Below are positions 31,073 through 41,928 of a stretch of 64,000 nucleotides of DNA, one piece after another. The DNA is from Actinacidiphila yanglinensis. GTDB lineage: Bacteria > Actinomycetota > Actinomycetes > Streptomycetales > Streptomycetaceae. The stretch is from NCBI RefSeq assembly GCF_900107965.1, contig NZ_FNVU01000001.1, positions 620,001-684,000 on the forward strand. Reading direction: 5' to 3'. How positions within the stretch are numbered: position 1 is the first letter of the stretch; each line of letters opens with the position of its first letter. The translations under genes and the position numbers were made by a program. The notes beneath the pieces are model-generated. The model made no database searches, was not told the DNA's origin, and was given only the letters and a program-made list of their open reading frames with translations.

Positions 31073-32668
31073 GTGCCCACAGCTGATCAATCCACCCTCA
31101 GACAGCCGGGCGCGCCGCGCCCGGCGCACGTGCGCCCCACGCCGCTGGCCGACCTCGCCCGCCGCCTGAGCGCGCCCGGCCCGGCCCCGGCCGGCTCCTG
31201 GGACGGTGGCGCGCCCGCCGCCGACGACCCGCACGTCACCGGTATCACGCACGACTCCCGCGCGGTCCGCCCCGGCGACCTGTACGCCGCCCTGCCCGGC
31301 GCCCGCGCGCATGGCGCCGACTTCGCCGCGCAGGCCGCGGCGGCCGGTGCGGTGGCCGTGCTGACCGATCCCGACGGCGCCGAACGGGCCGCCGCCACCG
31401 GCCTGCCCGTGCTCACCGCGGCCGACCCGCGCGCCGAGATGGGCGAGCTCGCCGCCGCCGTCTACGGCCGGCCCGGCGAGGGCATGCTGCGGATCGGCAT
31501 CACCGGCACCTCCGGCAAGACCACCACGTCGTACCTCGCCGAGGGCGGGCTGCGCGCCGGGCACGCGGCCGGCCGCACCGGACTGATCGGCACCGTCGAG
31601 ACCCGGATCGGCGACGAGCGGATCAAGAGCGAGCGCACCACCCCCGAGGCCACCGACCTCCAGGCGCTGTTCGCGGTGATGCGCGAGCGCGGCGTGGACG
31701 CCGCGGTCATGGAGGTCTCCAGCCATGCCCTGATCCTCGGCCGGGTCGACGGCACCGTCTTCGACGTCGCGGTCTTCACCAACCTCAGCCCGGAGCACAT
31801 GGAGTTCCACTCCGGCATGGAGGACTACTTCCAGGCCAAGGCGCGGCTGTTCACCCCGCGGCGCTCCCGGCTGGGCGTGGTCAACCTCGACGACGAGTAC
31901 GGCCGCCGGCTCGTCGCGGAGGCCGGCGTGCCCCTGGTGACGTTCTCCGCGCAGGGCAGCCTCGACGCCGACTGGCGGGCCGAGGACGTCCAGGCCGGGC
32001 CGATGGACAGCCGCTTCACCGCGATCGGCCCCAAGGGCGAGCGGGTGCAGGCCGTGGCGCCGCTGCCCGGTCCGTTCAACGTCGCCAACACCCTTGCCGC
32101 GCTGGTCGCGTTGGCCGCCGCCGGCCTCGACCCGCAGACCGCCGCCGACGGCATCGCCGCCGTCCCCGGCGTCCCGGGCCGGCTGGAGCGGGTCGACGCC
32201 GGCCAGCCCTACCTGGCGGTCGTGGACTACGCCCACAAGACCGACGCCGTCGAGTCCGTGCTGCGCGCGCTGCGCACCACCACCGAGGGCCGTATCCACG
32301 TGGTGCTCGGCTGCGGGGGTGACCGGGACGCCACCAAGCGGGGGCCGATGGGCGCCGCCGCCGCCCGGCTCGCCGACACCGCCGTGCTCACGTCCGACAA
32401 CCCCCGCTCGGAGGACCCGCTGCAGATCCTGACCGCCATGCTGGCCGGCGCCGCCGAGGTGCCGTCCGGGCAGCGCGGACACGTCATCGTCGAACCCGAC
32501 CGGGCCGCCGCGGTGGCCGCCGCCGTCGCGCTCGCGCGGCCCGGCGACATCGTGCTGGTCGCCGGCAAGGGACATGAGCAGGGCCAGGACATCGACGGAG
32601 AGGTGCGCCCCTTCGACGACCGAGAGGTGCTGCGCGCCGCGATCGAGAAGGACCGACAAGAACTGTGA
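31073..32668 (+). CDS. murE: UDP-MurNAc-tripeptide synthetase MurE
   Basis: Mur ligase adding diaminopimelate to UDP-MurNAc-L-Ala-D-Glu. The protein is 531 aa, with the N-terminal nucleotide-sugar domain (GITHDSRAVRPGDLYAALPG), the ATP P-loop GITGTSGKTTTS, the carbamylated-lysine region YFQAKARLF and the amino-acid-binding DNPRSEDP (DAP-type motif). Whether it takes LL- or meso-DAP cannot be read, although LL is usual in Streptomyces. Two starts are possible: GTG 31073, with a -10 box at 7 nt, or GTG 30956, overlapping the ftsI stop and adding 39 low-complexity residues. The shorter form is listed. Its stop overlaps murF as GTGA. Confidence 0.95.
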   Translation: MPTADQSTLRQPGAPRPAHVRPTPLADLARRLSAPGPAPAGSWDGGAPAADDPHVTGITHDSRAVRPGDLYAALPGARAHGADFAAQAAAAGAVAVLTDPDGAERAAATGLPVLTAADPRAEMGELAAAVYGRPGEGMLRIGITGTSGKTTTSYLAEGGLRAGHAAGRTGLIGTVETRIGDERIKSERTTPEATDLQALFAVMRERGVDAAVMEVSSHALILGRVDGTVFDVAVFTNLSPEHMEFHSGMEDYFQAKARLFTPRRSRLGVVNLDDEYGRRLVAEAGVPLVTFSAQGSLDADWRAEDVQAGPMDSRFTAIGPKGERVQAVAPLPGPFNVANTLAALVALAAAGLDPQTAADGIAAVPGVPGRLERVDAGQPYLAVVDYAHKTDAVESVLRALRTTTEGRIHVVLGCGGDRDATKRGPMGAAAARLADTAVLTSDNPRSEDPLQILTAMLAGAAEVPSGQRGHVIVEPDRAAAVAAAVALARPGDIVLVAGKGHEQGQDIDGEVRPFDDREVLRAAIEKDRQEL

Positions 32669-34107
32669 TCCCCCTCACCCTCGCCGAGGTCGCACGTGCG
32701 GTCGGCGGGAGCACGCACGACATACCGGACAATGCGGTACGCATCACCGGGCCGGTGGTCCGGGACTCCCGCGAGGTGGTCCCCGGCGCCCTGTTCGTCG
32801 CCTTCGCCGGCGAGCGCTCGGACGGCCACGACTTCGCCGCCGGCGCGGTCGCGGACGGGGCGGTCGCGGTGCTCGCGGCCCGCCCGGTCGGCGTGCCCGC
32901 CATCGTGGTGGAGGACGTGCAGGCCGCGCTCGGCGCGCTCGCCCGGTACGTCATCGAGCAGTTGGGCGCGACCGTGGTGGCGCTCACCGGGTCGGCCGGC
33001 AAGACCAGCACCAAGGACCTGCTCGCGCAGCTCCTGCAGCGCCTGGCACCGACCGTGTGGACCCCCGGCTCCCTCAACAACGAGATCGGCCTCCCGCTGA
33101 CCGCGCTCAGCGCCGACGAGGGGACCCGTCACCTCGTGCTGGAGATGGGTGCCCGGGGCATCGGCCACATCGCCTACCTCACCGGGCTCACCCCGCCGCG
33201 GATCGGGCTGGTGCTCAACGTGGGCAGCGCGCACATCGGCGAGTTCGGCGGGCGCGAGCAGATCGCGCAGGCCAAGGGCGAACTCGTGGAGTCGCTGCCG
33301 GCCGAGGCCGACGGCGGCATCGCCGTGCTCAACGCCGACGACCCGCTGGTGAGTGCCATGCGTACCCGAACCAAGGCGAAGGTGGTGACCTTCGGCGAAG
33401 CCCCCGAAGCGGACGTACGTGCCGAGAACGTGACGCTGAACAGCAGCGGGCAGGCCATCTTCACGCTGCGAACACCCTCCGGGTGCGCCGACGTGGCCTT
33501 GCGCCTGTACGGTGAGCATCACGTGTCGAACGCGCTCGCCGCGGCCGCCGTCGCCCGTGAACTCGGCATGCCTGTCGAGGAGATCGCCGCCGCGCTCTGC
33601 GCGGCGGACACGCTCTCGCACTGGCGGATGGAGGTCACCGAGCTGCCCGACGGCGTGACGGTCATCAACGACGCCTACAACGCGAACCCGGAATCCATGA
33701 GAGCAGCCCTGCGCACACTTGCCGCTATGGGCAGCTCCGCACAGGCCCGGGGGGGCCGTACGTGGGCGGTGCTCGGACTGATGGCCGAACTCGGCGAGCG
33801 GTCGCTCGCGGAGCACGACGCGGTGGGGCGGCTGGCCGTCCGGCTCAACGTCAGCAAGCTCGTGGCCGTCGGCGGAACCGAAGCCGGGTGGCTGCAAATG
33901 GGCGCCTACAACGAGGGTTCGTGGGGTGAGGAGTCGGTGCACGTGTCCGACGCGGAGGCGGCGATCGACCTGGTGCGCGCGGAAGCGCGGCCGGGTGACG
34001 TCGTGCTGGTGAAGGCATCGAGGTCGGTCGGGCTCGAGTCCGTGGCCCTCGCGCTGATCGAGGCCGGGGGCGGCTCCGGAGTGGCCCGCGAGGGTGCCAC
34101 CCGATGA
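32665..34107 (+). CDS. murF: UDP-MurNAc-pentapeptide synthetase MurF
   Basis: Adds D-Ala-D-Ala to the tripeptide precursor. The 480-aa Mur ligase has [19 protein letters not shown], the P-loop [23 protein letters not shown], the metal/ATP region [26 protein letters not shown] and [15 protein letters not shown] in the C-terminal domain. GTG 32665 overlaps the murE stop, and the stop overlaps mraY as ATGA. Confidence 0.97.
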   Translation: MIPLTLAEVARAVGGSTHDIPDNAVRITGPVVRDSREVVPGALFVAFAGERSDGHDFAAGAVADGAVAVLAARPVGVPAIVVEDVQAALGALARYVIEQLGATVVALTGSAGKTSTKDLLAQLLQRLAPTVWTPGSLNNEIGLPLTALSADEGTRHLVLEMGARGIGHIAYLTGLTPPRIGLVLNVGSAHIGEFGGREQIAQAKGELVESLPAEADGGIAVLNADDPLVSAMRTRTKAKVVTFGEAPEADVRAENVTLNSSGQAIFTLRTPSGCADVALRLYGEHHVSNALAAAAVARELGMPVEEIAAALCAADTLSHWRMEVTELPDGVTVINDAYNANPESMRAALRTLAAMGSSAQARGGRTWAVLGLMAELGERSLAEHDAVGRLAVRLNVSKLVAVGGTEAGWLQMGAYNEGSWGEESVHVSDAEAAIDLVRAEARPGDVVLVKASRSVGLESVALALIEAGGGSGVAREGATR

Positions 34108-35168
34108 AGCAGATCCTCGTCTCCGGCGTCCTGGGACTGTTCCTGTCGCTGTTCGGCACACCGCTGCTGATCCGGCTGCTGGCCAGCAAGGGCTACGGGC
34201 AGATGATCCGGGACGACGGCCCGCAGGCTCACCACAGCAAGCGCGGCACCCCCACCATGGGCGGTATCGCCTTCATCCTGGCCACCCTGCTCGCGTACGC
34301 GATCACCAAGCTGGCCACCGGTGAGAAGCCCACCCTGTCCGGGGTGCTGGTGCTGTTCCTGACCGTCGGCATGGGCCTGGTGGGCTTCCTCGACGACTAC
34401 ATCAAGATCGTCAAGCAGCGCAGCCTCGGCCTGCGGGCCAAGGCGAAGATGGCCGGGCAGCTCATCGTCGGCATCGCCTTCGCGGTGCTGGCGATGAACT
34501 TCCACGACTCGCGCGGCCAGACCCCGGCGTCCACGAAGCTCTCCTTCACCACGGACTTCGGCTGGTCCATCGGCCCGGTGATCTTCGTGATCTGGGCGCT
34601 GTTCATGATCCTGGCGATGTCCAACGGCGTGAACCTCACCGACGGTCTCGACGGCCTGGCCACCGGCGCGTCCGTGATGGTCTTCGCCGCCTACACGGTC
34701 ATCGGCGTGTGGCAGTACGGCCAGTGGTGCGGCGCCCCGGTCAGCGCCAACGGCGCCTGTTACGAGGTACGCGACCCGCTCGACCTGGCCGTGGTCGCCG
34801 CGGCGTTGATGGGGGCCTGCTTCGGCTTCCTGTGGTGGAACACCTCGCCGGCGAAGATCTTCATGGGTGACACCGGCTCGCTCGCCCTGGGCGGGGCGCT
34901 GGCCGGGCTGGCGATCTGCTCGCGCACCGAGCTGCTGCTCGCCATCCTCGGCGGCCTGTTCGTCCTGATCACCATGTCCGTCGTGATCCAGGTCGGCTCC
35001 TTCCGGCTCACCGGCAAGCGGGTCTTCCGGATGGCGCCGCTGCAGCACCACTTCGAACTCAAGGGGTGGAGCGAGGTCCTGGTGGTGGTCAGGTTCTGGA
35101 TCGTCCAGGGCATGTGCATGGCCGTCGGACTCGGCGTGTTCTACGCGGCCTGGGTGGCGGCCTCGTGA
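34104..35168 (+). CDS. mraY: Phospho-MurNAc-pentapeptide translocase MraY
   Basis: Membrane enzyme that transfers phospho-MurNAc-pentapeptide to undecaprenyl phosphate, making lipid I. It is 354 aa with about ten transmembrane helices. Signature motifs are [15 protein letters not shown], the catalytic aspartates in [32 protein letters not shown] and the cytoplasmic histidine loop [14 protein letters not shown]. Its ATG overlaps the murF stop, and its stop overlaps murD as GTGA. Confidence 0.97.
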   Translation: MKQILVSGVLGLFLSLFGTPLLIRLLASKGYGQMIRDDGPQAHHSKRGTPTMGGIAFILATLLAYAITKLATGEKPTLSGVLVLFLTVGMGLVGFLDDYIKIVKQRSLGLRAKAKMAGQLIVGIAFAVLAMNFHDSRGQTPASTKLSFTTDFGWSIGPVIFVIWALFMILAMSNGVNLTDGLDGLATGASVMVFAAYTVIGVWQYGQWCGAPVSANGACYEVRDPLDLAVVAAALMGACFGFLWWNTSPAKIFMGDTGSLALGGALAGLAICSRTELLLAILGGLFVLITMSVVIQVGSFRLTGKRVFRMAPLQHHFELKGWSEVLVVVRFWIVQGMCMAVGLGVFYAAWVAAS

Positions 35169-36646
35169 CGGGCGCCCGTCGGACCTTCGAGGACCCGGCC
35201 GAGTTCAAGGACGCGCACGTCACGGTCGCCGGGCTCGGCGTCTCCGGGGTGCCCGCCGCGAAGGCGCTGCACCAACTGGGCGCCCGGGTCACCGTGGTCA
35301 ACGGTCCGGCGGGCGACCGGCAGCAGGCCGAGGCGGCCGAACTGGAGGCGCTCGGCATCGCCGTGCGCCTCGGCGACGCCGACACCCTCCCGGCCGGGAC
35401 TGAACTGGTCGTCACCACGCCGGGCTGGAAGCCGTCCAGCCCCCTGTTCGCGGCCGCCGAAGCCGCGGACGTGCGGGTGTGGGGCGACGTCGAACTCGCC
35501 TGGCGGCTGCGCGGTCCCGGCGCGGCGCCCTGGCTCGCCATCACCGGCACCAACGGCAAGACCACCGCCACCCGCATGCTCGCCGCCATCCTCACCGCGG
35601 CGGGCCTGCGCACCGCGGCCGTCGGCAACATCGGCGTCTCGCTCTTCGACGTCGTCCTCGGCGACCCGGAGGGCCCCCGCCCTCCTTATGACGTGCTCGC
35701 CGTCGAGCTGTCCAGCTACCAGCTGCACTGGGCGCCCAGCGTCCGCCCGCACTCCGCGGTCGTGCTCAACCTCGCGCCCGACCACCTCGACTGGCACGGC
35801 TCGATGGCCGCGTACGCCGCGGACAAGGGCCGGATCTACCAGGGCAACCAGGTCGCCTGCGTGTACAACACCGCCGACCCGGAGACCGAGCGACTGGTCC
35901 GCGAGGCCGACGTCGAGGAGGGCTGCCGGGCCATCGGCTTCACCCTGGAGGCCCCCCGGCCCTCGGAGTTCGGCGTGGTCGACGGCATCCTCGTGGACCG
36001 TGCCTTCGTCGAGGACCGGCAGCACCAGGCGCAGGAGCTCGCGGAGGTCGCCGACGTCCGTCCGCCCGCTCCGCACAACGTCGCCAACGCGCTCGCCGCC
36101 GCCGCCCTCGCCCGCGCCTACGGTGTCGAACCGGCGGCCGTGCGCGAGGGACTGCGCGCCTTCCGGCCCGACGCCCACCGCATCGAGGAGGTGGCCGTCG
36201 TCGACGACGTCACGTACGTCGACGATTCCAAGGCCACCAACACCCATGCCGCGGAGGCGTCGCTGGTCGCCTACCCGTCGGTGGTCTGGCTGGCCGGGGG
36301 ACTGGCCAAGGGCGCGGAGTTCGACGAGCTGGCCGCCAAGGCCGCCCCCAGGCTGCGCGCGGCGGTGCTGTTCGGCGCCGACCGGGCGGTGATCCGCGAA
36401 GCGCTCGCGCGACACGCCCCGCAAGTACCCGTGGTGGAGCTGGAACGGACCGACACTGGGGCGATGTCCGCCGCCGTCGGCACGGCCCGCGACCTCGCCC
36501 AGCCGGGTGACACGGTCCTGCTCGCCCCGGCCTGTGCGTCGATGGACATGTTCACCAACTACAACCAGCGCGGCGATATGTTCGCCGAGGCGGTACGGGC
36601 CCTGCCGGCCCGCACCGGGCAGGCCGGCGACCAGGGCGCCGACTAG
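35165..36646 (+). CDS. murD: UDP-MurNAc-L-alanine:D-glutamate ligase MurD
   Basis: Mur ligase adding D-glutamate (493 aa). The N-terminal Rossmann motif [17 protein letters not shown] is followed by the P-loop [37 protein letters not shown], the [11 protein letters not shown] segment and the C-terminal [18 protein letters not shown] 35165 overlaps the mraY stop (GTGA). A 56-bp gap with GGAGGGG precedes ftsW. Confidence 0.97.
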   Translation: MTGARRTFEDPAEFKDAHVTVAGLGVSGVPAAKALHQLGARVTVVNGPAGDRQQAEAAELEALGIAVRLGDADTLPAGTELVVTTPGWKPSSPLFAAAEAADVRVWGDVELAWRLRGPGAAPWLAITGTNGKTTATRMLAAILTAAGLRTAAVGNIGVSLFDVVLGDPEGPRPPYDVLAVELSSYQLHWAPSVRPHSAVVLNLAPDHLDWHGSMAAYAADKGRIYQGNQVACVYNTADPETERLVREADVEEGCRAIGFTLEAPRPSEFGVVDGILVDRAFVEDRQHQAQELAEVADVRPPAPHNVANALAAAALARAYGVEPAAVREGLRAFRPDAHRIEEVAVVDDVTYVDDSKATNTHAAEASLVAYPSVVWLAGGLAKGAEFDELAAKAAPRLRAAVLFGADRAVIREALARHAPQVPVVELERTDTGAMSAAVGTARDLAQPGDTVLLAPACASMDMFTNYNQRGDMFAEAVRALPARTGQAGDQGAD

Positions 36647-36702
36647 CCGGCCCCCGCCCCCGACGGCGGGCCGCCGGCGCCGCGCACCGACGGAGGGGAC
36701 GC

Positions 36703-38268
36703 ATGCCGCCACACCGCTCCACCGCCTCGGGCGGCGAGGACCGCACCGGTGCCTCGCCGCCCGAGGCGCGTCCCGCGCGTCCATCCGCCCGCCGCGCCCC
36801 CGAGCCGTCCGCCCGCCGCGCCTCCGAGCCGCCCGCGCGCCGGGTGCCGGGTGCCGAGCGGGCCGCGGGCCGTCCCGCGGCGGCGCGCGGTGCCGGGGCC
36901 GGGGTGGGCGAGGGCCGGCAGGCCGCCGCACGCCGCATGGCCGCGCTGCGCCCGAGCACCCCGCAGGGCGCGTACGCACCGCCGGCCCGGCCGTCCGGCG
37001 ACCGCTCGCGCGGCAGCGCGCGGCGCGGCGCGGCGCGGCTGCCCCAGCAGGTGCGGGAGGCATGGGACCGCCCGCTCACCGCGTACTACGTGATCGTCGG
37101 CGCCGGGCTGCTGATCACCGTGCTGGGCCTGGTGATGGTCTACTCCGCGTCGATGATCCAGGCGCTGCGCTACGGCCTGCCGTCGACGTACTACTTCCGC
37201 AAGCAGCTGATGGCCGTGGCGATCGGCTCGGTGCTGCTCTATGCCGCGGCGCGGATGCCGATCCGGCTGCACCGGGCGCTGGCCTACCCGCTGCTGCTCG
37301 GCGCGGTGTTCCTGATGTGCCTGGTCCAGGTGCCGGGGATAGGGCAGACGGTCAACGGCAACACCAACTGGATCTCGATCGGCGGCCCCTTCCAGCTCCA
37401 GCCGAGCGAGTTCGGCAAGCTGGCCCTGGTGCTGTGGGGCGCCGACCTGCTCGCCCGCAAGAACGAGAAGAAGCTGCTCGCCCAGTGGAAGCACCTGCTG
37501 GTCCCCCTGGTGCCCGTCGCCGTCCTGCTGCTCGGCCTGATCATGCTCGGCGGCGACATGGGCACCAGCATGGTGCTCACCGCCGTCCTGTTCGGCATGC
37601 TCTGGCTGGCCGGCGCACCCACCCGGCTGTTCACCGGCGTGCTGGCCGCGGCCGGCGCGCTGGCCGCCCTCTTCGTGCTGACCAGCCCCAACCGGATGGG
37701 CCGGCTGCACTGCATCGCCGCCACCTCGCCCGGCGCCAACGACCAGTGCTGGCAGGCCGTGCACGGCATCTACGCGCTCGCGTCCGGCGGCTGGTTCGGC
37801 ACCGGCCTCGGCGCGAGTGTGGAGAAATGGGGCGAACTACCGGAGCCGCACACCGACTTCATCTTCGCCGTGACCGGGGAGGAACTGGGCCTGGCGGGGA
37901 CGCTGTCGGTCCTGGCCCTCTTCGCGGCACTAGGCTACGCGGGTATCCGCGTGGCCGGTCGCACGGAGGACTCCTTCGTCAGGTTCGCAGCGGGTGGCGT
38001 GACCACCTGGATCACGGTCCAAGCCGTGATCAACGTCGGTGCGGTGCTCGGTCTGCTGCCGATCGCCGGTGTCCCGCTCCCGCTGTTCTCCTACGGAGGC
38101 TCGGCCCTCCTGCCGACGATGTACGCGGTCGGCCTGCTGATCTCCTTCGCCAGAAGCGAGCCGGCGGCGCGGGCGGCCCTGGCCACGCGGGAGCGCAACT
38201 CCCTGACCGGGGTGAGGAAACGGACGATGCGACGGCGCGCCGGAAGGCGGCCGTCCGGAGAGCGGTGA
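36703..38268 (+). CDS. ftsW: Septal peptidoglycan glycosyltransferase FtsW (SEDS)
   Basis: Polymerises lipid II at the septum with FtsI. It is 521 aa: an Ala/Arg/Pro-rich cytoplasmic head of about 120 residues, longer than in enterobacterial FtsW, and then about ten transmembrane helices. SEDS motifs include VMVYSASMIQ, WISIGGPFQLQPSEFGKLAL, GGDMGTSMVL, PEPHTDFIFAVTGEELG and LPLFSYGGSALLPTM. ATG 36703 has GGAGGGG upstream. Confidence 0.96.
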   Translation: MPPHRSTASGGEDRTGASPPEARPARPSARRAPEPSARRASEPPARRVPGAERAAGRPAAARGAGAGVGEGRQAAARRMAALRPSTPQGAYAPPARPSGDRSRGSARRGAARLPQQVREAWDRPLTAYYVIVGAGLLITVLGLVMVYSASMIQALRYGLPSTYYFRKQLMAVAIGSVLLYAAARMPIRLHRALAYPLLLGAVFLMCLVQVPGIGQTVNGNTNWISIGGPFQLQPSEFGKLALVLWGADLLARKNEKKLLAQWKHLLVPLVPVAVLLLGLIMLGGDMGTSMVLTAVLFGMLWLAGAPTRLFTGVLAAAGALAALFVLTSPNRMGRLHCIAATSPGANDQCWQAVHGIYALASGGWFGTGLGASVEKWGELPEPHTDFIFAVTGEELGLAGTLSVLALFAALGYAGIRVAGRTEDSFVRFAAGGVTTWITVQAVINVGAVLGLLPIAGVPLPLFSYGGSALLPTMYAVGLLISFARSEPAARAALATRERNSLTGVRKRTMRRRAGRRPSGER

Positions 38269-38274
38269 ATTTCG

Positions 38275-39366
38275 GTGCATGTCGTACTCGCCGGTGGGGG
38301 GACCGCCGGCCACATCGAGCCGGCGCTCGCGCTCGCCGATGCCCTGCGCAGGCAGGATCCGACCGTGGGAATCACCGCACTCGGCACCGAGCGCGGCCTG
38401 GAGACCAGGCTCGTGCCCGAGCGGGGCTATGAACTCGCCCTCATCCCGGCGGTGCCGCTGCCGCGCCGGCCCACCCCCGAACTGATCACCGTCCCCGGGC
38501 GGCTGCGCGGCACCATCAAGGCCGCCGAGCAGATCCTGGAACGCACCAAGGCCGACTGCCTGGTCGGCTTCGGCGGCTACGTCGCCCTGCCCGGCTACCT
38601 CGCCGCGAAGCGCCTGGGCGTGCCGATCGTGGTCCACGAGGCCAACGCCCGGCCCGGTCTCGCCAACAAGATCGGCTCCCGCTACGCGCACACCGTCGCC
38701 GTCTCGACGCCCGACAGCAAGCTGCGCGACTCGCATTACATCGGCATCCCGCTGCGCCGCTCCATCGCCACCCTGGACCGGGCCGCCGCCCGCCCGGAGG
38801 CCCGGCACGGCTTCGGCCTGGACCAGAACCTGCCCACCTTGCTGGTCTCCGGCGGTTCCCAGGGCGCCCGGCGGCTCAACGAGGTGGTGGCCACGGTCGC
38901 CCCGCGGCTCCAGCAGTCCGGGGTGCAGATCCTGCACGCGGTCGGCCCGAAGAACGAACTGCCCCGGTCCGACAACATGCCCGGCATGCCGCCGTACCGG
39001 CCGGTGCCGTACCTGGACCGGATGGACCTCGCGTACGCCGCCGCGGACATGATGCTGTGCCGGGCCGGCGCGATGACCGTCGCCGAGCTCTCCGCGGTGG
39101 GGCTGCCGGCCGCGTACGTACCGCTGCCGATCGGCAACGGCGAGCAGCGGCTCAACGCGCAGCCGGTGGTCAAGGCGGGCGGCGGTCTGCTCGTCGACGA
39201 CGCCGAGCTCACTCCGGACTGGGTACTCGGGAACGTCCTGCCGGTCCTCACCGATCCGCACCGGCTCTACGACATGTCGCGCGCCGCGGCGGAGTTCGGC
39301 CGCCGGGATGCGGATGAGTTGCTCATGCGGATGGTGTACGAGGCGGTGGCCGCGGCTCGACGGTAG
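38275..39366 (+). CDS. murG: Lipid II synthase MurG (GlcNAc transferase)
   Basis: Peripheral GT28 glycosyltransferase (363 aa) adding GlcNAc to lipid I. The N-terminal [16 protein letters not shown] loop, [23 protein letters not shown], the C-domain [14 protein letters not shown] and the UDP-binding region [18 protein letters not shown] with EQRLNAQ are all present. GTG 38275 is 6 bp from the ftsW stop. No murC follows; a palindrome-bearing gap leads to ftsQ. Confidence 0.97.
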   Translation: MHVVLAGGGTAGHIEPALALADALRRQDPTVGITALGTERGLETRLVPERGYELALIPAVPLPRRPTPELITVPGRLRGTIKAAEQILERTKADCLVGFGGYVALPGYLAAKRLGVPIVVHEANARPGLANKIGSRYAHTVAVSTPDSKLRDSHYIGIPLRRSIATLDRAAARPEARHGFGLDQNLPTLLVSGGSQGARRLNEVVATVAPRLQQSGVQILHAVGPKNELPRSDNMPGMPPYRPVPYLDRMDLAYAAADMMLCRAGAMTVAELSAVGLPAAYVPLPIGNGEQRLNAQPVVKAGGGLLVDDAELTPDWVLGNVLPVLTDPHRLYDMSRAAAEFGRRDADELLMRMVYEAVAAARR

Positions 39367-39380
39367 GGGACCCGCCCGGC

Positions 39381-39512
39381 TGCCCCTGTCCGCCGGTTGA
39401 GGGAGCACCCGTCGGTGGCCTGCTGAGCGCGCAGTTCTCCGCCAGGCTGGGGGAGAACTGCGCGAGCAACCCAGCACCGGCGGGTGGTCCCTCGACCGGG
39501 CAGGACGGGGCA
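39381..39512. repeat. Intergenic palindrome, family member 3 (murG-ftsQ)
   Basis: The inner stem is perfect: GCGCAGTTCTCC (39429-39440) and its complement (39452-39463) around a loop with GCCAGGCTGG. The outer arms extend the complementarity to about 55 nt with mismatches. It sits inside the dcw cluster just after murG and could end or attenuate transcription before ftsQ. Confidence 0.8.
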
Positions 39513-39602
39513 CCCCGGAGGGTCCCCCTGCGGCGGGTTGCCGTATCCGCGGCGGAACGCGTTGCAGGATAGGGGTATTGCCCGCGCACTTCGGAGGCCG
39601 AG

Positions 39603-40391
39603 ATGACCCGACTCGCATCGCCCGACGCGAGCGGCGTACGGGGCGGTGGCCCGCGCCGGCCGCCGACGGCGCCCTCGCCCCACGTGCTGCGCCGCCGCCG
39701 GACGTTCGTGCTCGGCGCGGTCGCGCTGGCCGTGCTGGCCGGCGGCGGCACCTGGGCGGTGTACGGCTCCTCGCTGCTGCGCGCCGAGCACGTGAAGGTG
39801 AGCGGCAATACCGGATTGACCGATGATCAGATCATCCGCGCGGCGAAGGTGCCGCTCGGCGGCGCCCTCGTCTCCGTGGACGAGGGCGCCGTGCGGGCAC
39901 GGGTGTTGAAGGCGCTGCCGAGGGTCGACCAGGTGGACGTCGGCCGCTCCTGGCCGCACACCGTGAGCCTGCACATCACCGAGCGGGCCCCGTCGGCCGT
40001 GCTTGCCAGCGGCAGCCGCTTCACCGAAGTCGACCGCGACGGGGTCCGGTTCGCCACCGTGGACCGTGCCCCGCGCGGCGTCCCCGTGGTGCGGTTGACC
40101 GACCCGCAACCGGCGAGCGTCCGCCAGTTCGGGACAAAAGGGTTGCTGCGCGCCGCCATTGCCGTCTCCGCCGAATTCCCCCGCTCGTTGCGCGGACACG
40201 CCACCGCGATCCGGGTCCGCTCCTACGACGGCATCACCATCGAACTCTCGGGCGGGAAGGACGTGATGTGGGGGAGTGCGGCGAACGGCGCACGGAAGGC
40301 CCGCGTGCTCACGGCGCTGATGAAGGCGCAGCCGGACGCCACACACTACGACGTCAGCGCGCCCATCGCCCCTGCCGCGTCGGGGAGTTGA
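39603..40391 (+). CDS. ftsQ: Cell division protein FtsQ/DivIB
   Basis: Bitopic divisome protein of 262 aa. A basic N-terminus precedes one transmembrane helix (TFVLGAVALAVLAGGGTWAVYG). The POTRA domain starts at LLRAEHVKVSGNTGLTDDQI with the typical GALVSVDEGAV and LPRVDQVDVGRSWPHTVSLHITER, and the beta domain follows. ATG 39603 has GGAGG upstream at 8 nt. It is the only dcw gene between murG and ftsZ; ftsA is absent, as in other actinobacteria. Confidence 0.95.
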   Translation: MTRLASPDASGVRGGGPRRPPTAPSPHVLRRRRTFVLGAVALAVLAGGGTWAVYGSSLLRAEHVKVSGNTGLTDDQIIRAAKVPLGGALVSVDEGAVRARVLKALPRVDQVDVGRSWPHTVSLHITERAPSAVLASGSRFTEVDRDGVRFATVDRAPRGVPVVRLTDPQPASVRQFGTKGLLRAAIAVSAEFPRSLRGHATAIRVRSYDGITIELSGGKDVMWGSAANGARKARVLTALMKAQPDATHYDVSAPIAPAASGS

Positions 40392-40492
40392 CGTCCACGG
40401 GGTGAAGCGCCGCAAGGCGTCCGCACCCGGCTGCACGGAGCACGGCGTGATCACATAGGGTGAAAAGAAAAACGTGAGGTTCGGCGTGTTCG

Positions 40493-40522
40493 TTGAACCG
40501 CCACCGCTTGTCGACTTAATGT
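40493..40522 (+). promoter_or_regulatory. Strong vegetative promoter of ftsZ
   Basis: TTGAAC (40493-40498) and TAATGT (40517-40522) are spaced by 18 nt, predicting a start near 40529 and a leader of about 125 nt. A weaker TAGGGT-like box near 40456 may be a second promoter. Multiple ftsZ promoters, one developmental, are known in Streptomyces. Confidence 0.65.
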
Positions 40523-40559
40523 CTCGTCCCAAGGGAACACATGGGACTGGCGTACTGGT

Positions 40560-40584
40560 AACCCTAAACCTCAGGGTTAGGGTT
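40560..40584. promoter_or_regulatory. Palindrome in the ftsZ leader
   Basis: AACCCTAAACC and GGGTTAGGGTT form an 11-bp inverted repeat with one mismatch and a 3-nt centre, 68 nt before the ftsZ start and downstream of the promoter. Its AT content is unusual for this DNA. It may be an operator or an RNA hairpin. Confidence 0.7.
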
Positions 40585-40652
40585 CGGAACGGCACCGGCG
40601 AGCGTACCGACCGTCCCACACGATTCGTAACTCGAGGCGAGAGGCCTTCGAC

Positions 40653-41918
40653 GTGGCAGCACCGCAGAACTATCTCGCAGTCATCAAGGTCGTCGGCATC
40701 GGCGGCGGTGGCGTCAACGCCATCAACCGGATGATCGAGGTCGGTCTCAAGGGCGTCGAGTTCATCGCGATCAACACCGATGCGCAGGCCCTGCTGATGA
40801 GCGACGCCGACGTCAAGCTGGACGTCGGCCGGGAGCTGACCCGGGGCCTCGGCGCCGGCGCCAACCCCGACGTCGGCCGCAAGGCCGCCGAGGACCACCG
40901 CGAGGAGATCGAAGAGGTGCTCAAGGGCGCCGACATGGTCTTCGTCACCGCGGGCGAGGGCGGTGGCACCGGCACCGGCGGCGCGCCCGTCGTCGCCAAC
41001 ATCGCCCGCTCGCTGGGCGCGCTCACCATCGGCGTGGTCACCCGCCCCTTCACCTTCGAGGGCCGGCGGCGTGCCAACCAGGCCGAGGACGGCATCGCCG
41101 GCCTGCGGGAGAACGTCGACACCCTCATCGTGATCCCCAACGACCGGCTGCTGTCGATCTCCGACCGCCAGGTCAGCGTGCTGGACGCCTTCCGGTCCGC
41201 GGACCAGGTGCTGCTGTCCGGCGTGCAGGGCATCACCGACCTGATCACCACCCCGGGTCTGATCAACCTCGACTTCGCCGATGTCAAGTCGGTGATGTCC
41301 GAGGCGGGTTCGGCGCTGATGGGCATCGGCTCGGCCCGCGGCGACGACCGCGCGGTGGCGGCCGCGGAGATGGCGATCTCCTCGCCGCTGCTGGAGGCGT
41401 CCATCGACGGCGCGCGCGGCGTGCTGCTGTCCATCTCCGGCGGCTCCGACCTCGGCCTGTTCGAGATCAACGAGGCGGCCCAACTGGTCAGCGAGGCCGC
41501 CCACCCCGAGGCGAACATCATCTTCGGCGCGGTCATCGACGACGCGCTGGGCGACGAGGTGCGGGTGACCGTCATCGCGGCCGGCTTCGACGGCGGGCAG
41601 CCGCCCACCAAGGGCAGCCGGGACAAGGTGATCAGCACCTCGTACACCTCGCGGGAGGACTCCTCCGCCCCGGCGTCCGGCTCCTCGGCGCCGACCGGCC
41701 CAGGCCCGGCCCGGATCGGCGGCGGCTCCGACGCCGGCCGGCTGACACCGTCCTTCGGCGGCCTCGGCAGCGTGCCGAGCGCGCCCGGCGAGCGCGACCC
41801 CGAGAGCGAGCCGGTCGCGGAGAACCCCGGCACCCAGGCCGGCCCGCTGGTGCCCCCGGCGCGTCCGTACCAGGACCCGGCCGTCGAGGAACTCGACGTT
41901 CCCGACTTCCTGAAGTGA
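40653..41918 (+). CDS. ftsZ: Cell division GTPase FtsZ
   Basis: Tubulin-like GTPase that forms the Z-ring and the sporulation ladders (421 aa). It has [17 protein letters not shown], the tubulin signature [25 protein letters not shown], the T7 loop [11 protein letters not shown] and the C-terminal peptide [10 protein letters not shown] that binds SepF and other partners. The variable linker (about residues 325-405) is Pro/Ser/Gly-rich. GTG 40653 is preceded by GAGAGG. It has its own promoter and leader. Confidence 0.98.
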   Translation: MAAPQNYLAVIKVVGIGGGGVNAINRMIEVGLKGVEFIAINTDAQALLMSDADVKLDVGRELTRGLGAGANPDVGRKAAEDHREEIEEVLKGADMVFVTAGEGGGTGTGGAPVVANIARSLGALTIGVVTRPFTFEGRRRANQAEDGIAGLRENVDTLIVIPNDRLLSISDRQVSVLDAFRSADQVLLSGVQGITDLITTPGLINLDFADVKSVMSEAGSALMGIGSARGDDRAVAAAEMAISSPLLEASIDGARGVLLSISGGSDLGLFEINEAAQLVSEAAHPEANIIFGAVIDDALGDEVRVTVIAAGFDGGQPPTKGSRDKVISTSYTSREDSSAPASGSSAPTGPGPARIGGGSDAGRLTPSFGGLGSVPSAPGERDPESEPVAENPGTQAGPLVPPARPYQDPAVEELDVPDFLK

Positions 41919-41928
41919 CCGCCCGGCG

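Noticed and set aside
39367..39602. Missing murC between murG and ftsQ
   Set aside because: Looked for it and found only a palindrome; murC outside this cluster is normal for streptomycetes, so this is not a deletion.
40560..40584. Telomere repeat or plasmid end
   Set aside because: The AACCCTAA motif occurs as one inverted repeat in the ftsZ leader within a conserved chromosomal cluster; no array and no terminal proteins.
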